From Pipra filicauda (lineage: Eukaryota; Chordata; Aves; Passeriformes; Pipridae), in contig NW_024104316.1 in NCBI RefSeq assembly GCF_003945595.2, positions 930,001-994,000 on the forward strand: a stretch of 64,000 nucleotides of DNA, given 5' to 3'. Below, piece after piece: positions 26,401 to 38,400 of the stretch (positions are counted from its first letter, which is position 1; each line of letters begins with the position of its first letter). The notes beneath the pieces were generated by a model. It saw nothing but the letters and a program-made list of their open reading frames with translations, was not told the origin of the DNA and did no database searches. The position numbers and the translations under genes are program-made.

Positions 26401-29400
26401 GTGCTAAGTGCTGCTCACTATTGTACTGTGATTGTTCTCCGGGCTAAAATTGTATGCAGGCTGTTAGCCTAAAGGGTGCCATTGCAGTGGCACCTATTAT
26501 ATATGAATGTGCAGCAGCATTCTTCTGCTGAGTATTGATCATGATTTTTAGGGTAAAAAAAATCACTTGGCTCCTTTAGAGTGCTGCTGAAAATGAATCT
26601 GAGACAGTAAATGTCTCCTGGTAAAGCTCAATTCTATTTTGACTTGACAGAACAGAGCAAAAGTTTCTTTTGATGTCACCCCTAGGTATTGTCTATTCTT
26701 AACTTTTTGTTCTCCCTGCAGCCTTCCATTAATACTACCAACATTGATACGCTGTTAGTAGCAACAGATCAAACAGAGAGAATTGTGGGACCTCCAGACA
26801 ATGTCCAGGAAAAAATTGCTTTCATCTTCAATAATCTATCTCAGTCAAATATGACACAGAAGGCAAGTATGGAAGAATGATGGTAAAAAAAAGAATTATT
26901 TTTTTTAATCTGTATTTTTTATATATTTTTAAGTGTTTGCTGATGATATTTCTACAAAATTACAACTTCAGTTCTTTGGATGCTGAGTCACTGATTTCAA
27001 ATATTTTTTTTTAGAAAAACATTAATTTTAAAAGCAATTGACTGACCATAACTATGTGTTGGTCAGAGCTGGCCCCAGAAGGTTTTGCTTATCTTCTCAT
27101 CTGTTCTGTGGTGTGCTTTCTCTTTGGTTTGGCCACAGGTGGAAGAACTGAAGGAAACAGTGAAAGAAGAGTTCATGCCTTGGGTATCACAGTATCTTGT
27201 GATGAAGAGAGTCAGTATTGAGCCTAACTTTCACAGCCTATATTCAAACTTCCTCGACACACTTAAAAATCCAGAGTTTAATAAAATGGTTCTGAATGAA
27301 ACCTACAGAAATATTAAGGTGAGTAGTGCAAGTTTTCTAATACTTGGGTAAAGATTAGGGAGTGTTCTCTTCTTCTCATTCTGTTTGCTTATTATGTTGC
27401 TGATCCTCAACTATGGAATATCGTTCAAAAATCTACTTCCTAGCTTACTACTAAACTTAGAGGTTATCTTTATGAATACCAGGATTCTTTTCAGTTAGGA
27501 ACATGCAGAAGATTTAAATTATATAACAGGAGAGAAAATCTGCATTTGGATTTATTTATGTAGGTGGACTCTAAATTTGTGTGAGATTTGCAAATTATAA
27601 CCTAGGGAAAAATTGCTTGTGGTGTGGTTGTTTTGTGTGGGGAAAGTAGAAAGATAAGAAAACCACACTCTGCTGTTTTGGTCTGTCCTAGTTAGAACAG
27701 CTGGGACCAGTTCATCACTGTATGGGTGTAACCCAAAATTGTGTATTCTGTAGCCTTCCATGCCATTTCCCAGAAACTGTTATCAATGAACCATTTACAC
27801 CCTCTGCCCAGAACAGGGGGCCCAACAAACACCACTCTGTTCATGCCCCAGGGTGCTGGGTTATACATTTGGGTTTTGTGGGTTAGAACCAATTGTTTGT
27901 CTGTATAATCGTACTTACTGTATTATTTTATTAAATTGTTATCCTGACTTATAATCTCTCTTTTGAGTTGGGTTCATTTCCCCTGCCGGTTTACCTTTAA
28001 ACCAGCACAGATCAAAGAGGAATAAAGGGGAAGGGAAGTGTGTAGAAAACGGGGGTGTAACAACCAACATTTACTAGAGGACTGAGATAATGTGAAGGGG
28101 AGGAGGAAGAAGAAGCAGAAGCCCAGAAGTGATGAAGAGATGAAACAAGCTCTTGAACCAAGCACTATTTTTAAACCTGTTGGTGGAATTCCCTGACCAC
28201 CATGGGTTACGCTGTAGTGCAAAAGCATCTCCTGGCTCTTGAGAGCACAGCTGACCTTGCTCTGTTCAGCTGATGCCCCTCTGAAGCTAAGGAACAGAAC
28301 TAACAACATCAGAATCCTCGTGACATGATTTAAGCCTTGACATGAGAATTAAATGGTTTCCCTAGAAGTGCAAGCTGTAGCCTTCAGGTCTGTGATGAGG
28401 CTTTAAGAGGAAGCATTGCCTGCACAGAGTTAGACTTTGCTGAATGAATAGTTGTAACAGTCTCAACAAAGTGGATGGTAAGGTCTGGGAAGGTGTAACC
28501 CTCTTTTTTGATCCTTTTAAAGAAATTAACTTTGCAGTCATTACAGAGCAGATTTAAAGGTTCCTGTCTTAAAGTAAAGGCTGCTCCAGTATCTCTAATG
28601 AGAGTGGAGCTCAGAACCTGATATTCTAAAACTTTGCCTTCGGTCAGATCAGCTGTTGGATTTGGTTCAGAGGCTGATAATCTTCCGGTCGTTGCTCAAG
28701 CTGCTTTTTTGTTTGTTTTCATTAGGTGCTGTTGACATCAGACAAAGCTGCAGCCAACTTCTCAGACCGCTCCTTGTTAAAGAACCTTGGTCACTGGCTG
28801 GGAATGATTACGATGGCTAAAAATAAGCCCATCTTGCACACGGTGAGCTTCTGTCTTTACTGATTGCTGTGGCATGCATTGATATGCTGTTACGCGGTAG
28901 CATAAGCTATTTGGGATATGTTATCACCTTTCTGGTGCCTCTTTTTTGTGCCGAGTACAAAGTATGATTCCAGAGCTGGTCATTTAAGACTTCTAATTAT
29001 TTTTTTTTTTAATATCAGTAAAGTTAGTAGCTATATTTGTTTTGGCGAGAACTTGTTAATCCCATGTAAAAATGTAGATATGTAAATCTTTGTTCTAAAA
29101 GGAATTGCTGCTTAACAGTCTGTAAAACTCAAGGGCTGTCTTGACTCAACCTTGCCTCTATCTGAAAAGGAAGTAGTTTGTAGGTGGAACTTTGCAGTGT
29201 GTTTGCTGTTTTCTCCACCCTCCTTCCCAATTCCATAATCATTGATGGTATTTTTCAGGATTTGGATGTGAAATCACTACTACTGGAAGCATATGTGAAG
29301 GGACAGCAGGAGTTGCTTTATGTAGTGCCATTTGTTGCCAAAGTCTTAGAATCCAGTGTCAGGAGTGTGGTAAGTGTCTTTGTGCTGACAGAGTTATTGC

Positions 29401-32400
29401 TCAAGTGGCAAAATATTGCAGAAAGTAATCAGCTTTTGTCACAAAGTGAAAACTGATTGAATGCCATGGAGAGAAAGAAAAGGGATGCGAGGGCTTAAAG
29501 TGAAGGTGTTCTATTTGAGGGAAAGTACCATGTATTTTTTCCATATAAATAGTTGGTGTTAGCTGAACTGTGCTGTGGTATCCCTCAACAGAACTTTAGT
29601 AAGACATGGAGGGATACCATTGAAGAGATTCTAGAATATATTTATTTTTAGATTATTTTTTTATTTTTCCACACACTTTGACCCTGGTCGGCTTGTCAGT
29701 TCTACTTGGCATAGAACTGATCTCTCAGAAGGACCAGGTCATTGTGTTTCCAGTTTTACACTTAGCTTCCTAATGTAGTTCCAGTTGAAATTAAGTTACT
29801 GGACTAATTATTACCAGAATACTAAATTCTACCCTAATTGCAGCTGTACAAAGGTTTCCATGGCTGTATGCTTGTGTTCCAAAACTTCCAGTCATAAGCC
29901 ATCCAGATGATTCAAGAAGTTTATGTAATACTGTTCTCTTCTTTCTCTTGTAGGTTTTCAGACCTCCAAACCCGTGGACAATGGCCATTATGAATGTTTT
30001 AGCTGAGCTACACCAAGAACATGATCTAAAAGTAAACTTCTGGGTTTTTTTTCTGTACCTACTGAGTGAGGTTTTCTTGACATACCAGTCAAGAGGGATG
30101 TTGTGAAGGACCACGCAGCACTTTTCACTGCTTTAGCATGGGGAGATTGCTTGGGCATTGCTTTATTTGGTAGAACTTGGATGCAACTCTTCTCCTGTGA
30201 GGTCAGAGTGCAAGATATTTGTCTGATCCTCAGTCACTGTTGGTCTCTGGAAGGTGTGGGTTAGAATGGGCAGCCTGGGAGTCGAGGGGCCTGGTAGATG
30301 TTTTGTGACACGTCCTAAACTAGAACTGTTTTGCAGTTGAATCTGAAGTTTGAGATTGAGGTGCTCTGCAAGAATCTTGTACTGGACATCAATGAGCTGA
30401 AACCTGGAAGTCTCCTGAAAGATAAGGATCGTCTGAAAAACCTGGATGAGCAGCTGTCTGCTCCAAAGAAGGATGTGAAGCAGCCAGAAGAGCTACCACC
30501 CATCACAACAACTAGTATGTACATCTATGAAATCCATAATCACACTGTTGAAGTTCAAATAAGACAGGTTTTGCTATTATGAGGAAAAGTATGAAGCTGC
30601 ATATGCTATTGTAGCATCCTTGAATGCTTGGAAGCACTTGGATAGTTTTGTAATAGAAGTAGGTGTACAGAATTTGGAGATGGGAAGGGAGTGGAAGCTG
30701 TCATGAGGGCTAATTCTGCATGTGGGGTGTGTAGCTACTCCTTAGAAGGGAGTGAGGCAGGATGATCTGTTAACACAACATCAGGGGCTAAACTGTTGCA
30801 ATAGACAGCTGTTAGAATGTGCTGAAGCTACTTTGGAACTAATAGTTGGGAAAACGCAGAGTGAAAGTTGTGAGTTTCGGAGGTTTCATGATGAAACTGC
30901 AAAACTTTTGGGTTTTAGTAATTTTCTGGTGTAAATATATATACTTGCATTTACAAGCATTTACTTTCCACTAATGGCTCAGTACAAACCTGTTTCTGTT
31001 CTCCAGCTGCTTCTACAACTCCAGCTACCAGCACCACTTGTACAGCCACAGTCCCTCCACAGCCCCAGTACAGTTACCACGACATCAACGTGTATTCTTT
31101 GGGAGGCTTGGCTCCACATATTACCTTAAATCCTACCGTAAGTTTTAGAGCTGATTTGGTTTGCTAAAAGAATTTTTACCACCAGATTTGCCACAGGTCC
31201 CAGCTGGTGGGAGCAACATTTTGTAAACTGAAGTTATTGCAGTCACTTTTCAAAAGTTATGGGGAGGTCAAGCGCTAATGAGTAATCCAATGGAGAGCTT
31301 TAGAGGTGATTAGTAGTTGCATTAGCAACCTGAGATGATCAAGTGGTCTTTAACTGTGACATTAGTATCCACTTCATTTCTGGCAATGTGTCAGTTGGGA
31401 TAGTTGCTGCTGTGCTCCTTTTGACCAGTCAGTGGCTTAGCTCTTCAGTCAGTCTTTGTATTGTGCTCAGCTTCATCTTGGTAAGGAAAACGATCATTTG
31501 TCCCAGTTTCGGATTTATCAAATATTGTCATAGCTGCACGTGGAACAAGGGAGAACTGCACCAGCTAGGACAGTGCACTTAGGAGTCGTTCAGAACCTGG
31601 GAATGTCTCGGGCAGGTGGGATTCCGGGGCACTTCATTCCCTGACCTTTGCCGCTCCCCGCGCAGATCCCGCTGTTCCAGGCGCACCCGCAGCTGAAGCA
31701 GTGTGTGCGGCAGGCCATCGAGCGGGCGGTGCAGGACCTGGTGCACCCCGTGGTGGATCGATCCATCAAGATCGCCATGACCACCTGCGAGCAGATCGTC
31801 AGGAAGGACTTTGCGCTGGACTCGGAGGAGTCGCGGATGCGCGTGGCCGCGCACCACATGATGCGGAACCTGACGGCCGGCATGGCCATGATCACCTGCA
31901 GGGAGCCGCTGCTCATGAGCATAGCCACCAACCTGAAAAACAGCTTTGCCACTGCACTCAGGGTAAGAGCCCCGTCGTCTGAAGGTTGTTTCCAGCTCAC
32001 AGGGCTGCAGGCACCCAGCATTAGCAAGTCAGTTCTCCACACTGAGGACTTGCTGGTTACTTACATGGCTTAACTAGCGTGGAGATTAATTCACTGGATA
32101 AAAGCCTCATGACTCTTGTGGAGTTATAGTGAAAAAAGCTTGTTGAGATTACAGCTCATGTCGAACACAAACTGCTAAGGTGGATCTTACTGCATAGCAC
32201 ACAAACTTCCTGACTAGCTTTTTATTTTGCCCCAGTGTTCTCTCAAATATAGTCACAGAAGAACGTGCATAAGCAGAAGGAATTCAAGTTTTGTGGAAGA
32301 CAGTGCTTTGTATTGCTGTGTTTGCAAAATGTCAAAGTGTAACTTAGTAGTCAGGTTTTTTTATCCCTGAAGACGTATGACATTAATATAAAACCAGTGG

Positions 32401-35400
32401 TAATCCAAGGAAGTTTTCTTAAAGGGTTAATTATAGAAAGCATTCTGTTGCAGAAGAAGGGTTGTACAAGACACCTTAAAATTCATGCCTGGCTCATTGT
32501 GTGAAGTGGGTTAACAGAAGTAGTGTAGTAGGTATTAATGAAAGAGAACTGAAAGGGTAGATCTTAACAGACAGGGAAGTCCAGCTAGATGGGACAGGTT
32601 GCCTTTATAGATATATTCCATTTCTAATGGCAGTTGCTGCTTTGCACCCTAAAAAATAAGTCCGTCTGTTCAGGATTCTCTTAAAGCAGACTCTGAGAAG
32701 GAAAGAAGAAAATCTGTATCAGAAAGGGAATCCACTGAAAAAGGCTTAGGACTGCTGTTTTGCACTGTTAGTGCTGTGCCTTTATATCTTCTGATTACAA
32801 CCTGGGGAGGGGTAAACCTTGTGCTGTGATGTGAGGTTTTCCCTGCATTAGCATCACTGTGCATGCCTCCGTCTGAAGCAGGGCTTTATTTCTGTGCCCT
32901 GGAGATAGGGAGGTGGAGAAGATGGAGAACTCCTGCTGTTCTGTTCCTTGTTGAAAGTCTTTACTGTCGTCTTGCCTACATGTTTTATTCAAAGCTATGC
33001 AAAATTAAATTTATTGTTGTATATTCCATGGGAAGGGAGCGTGAGCCTAAGAGCATTCCTCTTTATTGCTGGTGTTCTGTACAGACAGTGGTGCAGATTT
33101 GAGGGGTAGTAATATACAGGGAAAAACCTACAGCCTTCACTGATGATTGTGGTTTTCAATAGGCAGCCTCCCCACAGCAGAGGGACATGATGGAGCAGGC
33201 AGCTGCTCAGTTAGCCCAGGATAACTGTGAGCTTGCCTGCTGCTTTATCCAGAAGACAGCTGTGGAAAAGGCAGGCCCTGAGATGGACAAGAGGCTCGCA
33301 ACTGTAAGTATGAGACTGCTGTCTTTTAAAAGTATTATGTGTGCTCATATACATCCAGACTCGGTGTCTAAAATCCAGTGCTGTGTTTTTATTTTTCCCA
33401 GGAGTTTGAGCTCAGAAAACACGCCAGACAAGAGGGCCGTCGGTACTGTGATCCTGTTGTGTTAACTTACCAGGCTGAGAGGATGCCAGAACAAATCAGG
33501 TTAAAGGTGAGGACATGAACTCAGCTCTGTGCTGATGCTGCTTTTTTCCCCTTCCTGATAAGAAAAATTGGATGGCACAGCTTCAGCTGAGCAATCCTGT
33601 ATATTGTAGTCTTGCCTAACAGTGCAGCTGCTGTTATCTTGATTAGTGTGGAAAGACATAACTGTATTGTTCCAAAAGGAGTATTCATATAATTTTCCTT
33701 AATTCCTTGAAGACATAAGTCCTGTCTCTTGTTCTGTGCTGTTCCTCTCACTGAAGGATGTCTTGTCTGTTTTGGTGTCTTGCCTCCTTTATATTTTCTT
33801 CCTTTAAAGGATGTAGCATGTGCTTTCAGCACAGCATTTCTCAGTATTCAGTTGTTTCTGTTTCTTGAGTGTGAGTTTCAGTTTTAGAGGAAAATCCTCC
33901 TATTAGGTGTCACAGGAGAGATAGGACCTCAGTGCAGAGCAGCTGAATCCTACTTCTTGATGTCTAGGCCACTCTGTTCAAGAATGTGACTGAGCAGCTG
34001 CCTGTTACACAAACTGCCCTCATTTTTAACTGCCCCAGTGCTTGTCAATGAGGTTAATGCCTGTTCTTTTCTTTGCAAAGGTTGGAGGTGTGGACCCAAA
34101 ACAGCTGGCTGTTTATGAGGAGTTTGCACGCAATGTCCCTGGCTTCTTGCCTACCAATGACTTAACTCAGCCTACAGGATTCTTGGCTCAGCCTATGAAG
34201 GTAGAGGTTTCTGAACTAATCAGCTTGAGAGTACTGTAGCCCTTTTGGAGACTGTTGGAGAACTTGTCTTTTGCCAGAAGGACTCATAAGAGTCAGGTGT
34301 TTGTATTGTTTGAGAACAGTGGTTGAAAGATGCACTAGTTCTAATGACAGAGTAATGGCAACATAAAACTTCCATCCAGTCTGAGGGGTTTTTAACCCAA
34401 ATTGGGATAAGTTCTGCAAGTTATGATTACTACATGTCGTTCTAGTAGTAGTGAAACATTTTATTCAAATTTTGGGTTACGTTTGCAGGAAGATCATGGA
34501 TGGCAAGCATGAATTTTGAGCAGGTTTTTGTATACATACTTGGTCTTAGGGACTTAAAGCCTTAGTGACAGGACAAAGGGGAATGGCTTCAAAGTAACAG
34601 AGGGCAGATTTAGATTAGATATTAAGAAGAAATTCCTTGTGAGAGTGGTGAGGCGCTGGAACAGGTTGCCCAGAGGAGCTGTGGTTGCCCATCCCTGGAA
34701 GTGTTCAAGTGGGTGGGGCTTGGAGCAGCCTGGAATAAGTGAAAGGTGTCCCTGCCCATGGCAATGGGGTTGGAACTACATAGCCTTTAAAGTCCCTTCC
34801 AACCCAAACCATTCTGTGATTCTGACTGCCAGAATTGGTTGCACTGCTTTACTTGCTCATATTTGTGTGCTTAAAATGCCAGCATAACAAACCACAGTAC
34901 TGTAGAGGTGTAAATTCTGGGTGCTATAATTCCTGAAGCAGAAGAGCCAGTCAGTATTTGAGTGTGACAAACACAGTCCTTGCAAAAATCACTCATTCCC
35001 ACTTTCTCTTAAGCAGCAAGCTTGGGCTACAGATGATGTAGCACAAATCTATGACAAATGTATGACAGAACTGGAGCAGCACCTGCAGTCCATTCCACAC
35101 ACCCTGGCCATGAATCCTCAAGTCCAAGCGTTGCGGAGCCTCTTGGAGGCCGTGGTGGTGGCTCGGAACTCCCGCGATGCTATCGCTGCACTCGGGCTGC
35201 TGCAGAAGGTGAGTGCTGACAATTCTTCTCTGTAACAACTTGTCTGGAGTTTATTACTCATCTGGCTCGTGGATTGTCTTGCCGGTGACAGTGTTTCTTC
35301 GTGTATGTTGTGGAACTTGTTTGGTGAACAGTACTGAGCTGCTGTCTTTGGAAATTCGATACATAAATTTGGAAGGGAGCCATGATGTTCACTTGGTGGA

Positions 35401-38400
35401 CTGTACACACAGGGTCCAGGCTGCTGTGGAAAGAAGCTGCTTGCTCATTCCTCTCTTCTGCAGGACAGGGATTAAAACAGGGAAGACAAGATGATGTGTT
35501 CATTCGTATTATGACAGTTTAGTAGGGAAACCAAAAGCTGTGTGTGCAAACAAAACAGAAGTAAAAATCACTACTTCCCATCAGCAGGCAGATGTCCAGC
35601 TGCTTCTCAGAAAGCAGGGCTTCAGCACATGTGACATTTGCTTGGGAAGGCAAACATCAGAACCATGAATGCCCTTCTTCATCTTCCTGTCCCTAAGCTT
35701 TTATTGCCGAGCATGATGTCATGTCGTGTAGAATATCCCTTTATTCAATTTGGATCAGCTGTCCTGGCTGTGTTGCTTCCCAACCTCTTGCCCATCCCCA
35801 GCCTACCCACTGGTGGGAGAGGCAGGAGTGGGAAAGAAAAAGCCTTGATACTGTGTAAGCACTGTTCAGCAATTGGCAAAACTCTGGTGTGTTGTCAACA
35901 CTCTTCAGCACAAATCCAAAGCACAGCACCATATGGGCTGCTGTGAAGCAAATTAACTCCATCCCAGCCGGAATTTGTGAGGCTGTACCAGTGGGGAGTG
36001 TCACAGTGAGCTCTGTGAGCTGAGCTGGCACCAGTGCCTGTGTAGTAGTGCAGAGCAAGTGACAGACGTGGAGAAAAATCCATTTGAGAGTAGTGGAAGA
36101 ATACTGAGCTGTCTGCCTGAGGATCCAAGAACAGTGCCAAAACAAGAGTCACTGAAAGCTGGAGAGAGACTCTGTTCTTCTCTGATAGTGGTTGTACCTA
36201 TTAAAGGATCCAGTCCTGACTAGGACTTGACCAAATAAATTGTGCTGCTCCTGCAGGACTCGTCTTCCATTTGCTGTAGACTAACACAGAGGCATCTCTT
36301 GAGTGCTGCAGCTCTTTCTCTGAGGAATCTGCTCACTTAGTTCTAGCAGGCTCTGGAAGTCTTTTGTCATGTAGTTTTCCATAAGCCATGTGCTGAACTG
36401 CTGAGGAAGCACTGACTCAGAGAAGCTACAGCACCAGCTAATGCACTCTGTCATATTATTTGGTGCACATACAAAACTAGTGGGGCATAGAGAGACCTGT
36501 AGGTTTGTTTGTGGTAGCACAGCTGTGTACAGTGAACTCGTAGATGCCATAGTAACTGATCAAATCTCACATGGTCTTAGCAAGGGGACAAGCACAATTA
36601 CTAAATTGATTTTTTTTTTTTCATGTCTGCCGAGTCTTCTGGTGATAACTCTTGCTGATGTAACATGCAGAAGATTTGGAAGAGGACTTGTTTTTTCCTC
36701 TGCTAACAGGTTGCATGTGTTCTAGGCTGTAGAGGGCTTGCTGGATGCCACCAGCGGGGCTGACGCTGACCTCCTGCTCCGCTACCGGGAGTGTCACCTG
36801 CTCGTGCTGAAGGCTCTGCAGGACGGCCGCGCCTACGGATCTCCGTGGTGTAACAAACAGATCACCAGGTCAGTCGTGGGGCAGCAGGGACACTGGTGGA
36901 GCTTTGGTCATCTTCTGGGAGTTCCCTTGTTACTCCGAATCACTTGCCTGTTAATGTTTTGCATTGTTGCAATTTAGACAGGCAAAAATTACTGGCTTTT
37001 TTATTTTGGTCAAAATTAACTACATCTCCTGATAATGCTGTTTCACCCCAGAACATGATAGGAATCTATAATGGAATTGAGCATTAGATATGCTCTGGGC
37101 TTTTTTATTCTCATTTTGCTATCATAAAGTGTGTGACATGGCATATGCCTGTAGCAGAAGCACTAGTGCTTCAGCTAGGCAGATGTGCCACTTTGTCCTT
37201 GGAAGAGAGGCTTCTTATGCTGAATAAACTGAAGCTCTTGAAGGGCTTTTGTGGCCAGTTGTGCAGGGCAACAAGTGCTCGAGTCTGACTGTTGTGAATT
37301 CAAACATTACCTTAGAGAATGCTCTGGAAGAGGCTTCTTTTGGAGCTGAGTAGTGAATCACAGTGAAGGGCACAGTTTCTGAAGTGTTGAATCTGACTTG
37401 CTTCACTTAAGCTGTGTTGTCGAGGTACACTTAGTAAAAGAAGTCCTTTTCTTCAGGTGCCTGATCGAATGCAGAGATGAGTACAAGTACAACGTGGAAG
37501 CTGTGGAGCTGCTGATCCGCAATCACCTCGTTAACATGCAGCAGTATGACCTTCACTTGGCTCAGGTAAAGGGAACCTGCTCTTTGGAGAGGAGATGCAG
37601 TCAGCCCACTGTGAGATTTGTGGCTGGGCTTTAATTGCCTTTTTTGTGTTGACAGTCCATGGAGAACGGCCTGAACTACATGGCTGTGGCATTTGCCATG
37701 CAGTTGGTGAAGATCCTGTTGGTGGATGAGAGAAGCGTCGCCCACGTAACAGAAGCAGACCTGTTTCACACCATTGAGACACTCATGAGAATTAATGCTC
37801 ATTCCAGAGGAAACGCCCCAGAAGGGTGAGAGTGTAATACTGTGAAATCTGTTACTTTTTTCTCTGCTCATTTATGATTTAAATGTTATATAGGCAATGT
37901 CTCATATCATTCAATCATACAGCTTTAAACTTCCTCTAGAGCTGCAGTCCTATGTTAATTTAAACTGCCACTCTAATGTAAATGTGCTCATCTTAGTCAA
38001 AATAGAGGCAACTGCAGCAACATGTCAAGCTGAACGCTCGAGCAGGAAAATCTCTCTATGCACTGTGCTCCAGAATACTGTGGTACTGGAAGAAACTTGT
38101 TTGAATTCCTGCTTTATCTCAAATTTAGGCAATATTCTTTTCTATTTCAATTATACATATTATGTTAATATGTTAATTTGTTAATCACAAGCAATTAATA
38201 AGATTGGACAGTCCTTTCTGTTTAGAGCCTACGAAGCAATCCTCCACCAGTCTCACATGGCCTGTGTATCCACCAGCAAGTAACTGGGCAGCAAATGTTG
38301 CCACAGCACCTGGAAATACCTCTGGGACTTGCAGGCTCCTAAGGTGGAAGCAGTTGTTGCTGGGTTCTAGAACAACATGGATTGGAGCTTGGAGAACTCT

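Noticed and set aside
31590..32042. 150-codon minus-strand open frame
   Set aside because: Antisense shadow of the GC-rich CNOT1 exon 31666-31962.
35741..36145. Minus-strand open frames of 85-134 codons
   Set aside because: They lie mostly inside an LTR fragment and show no protein family features.
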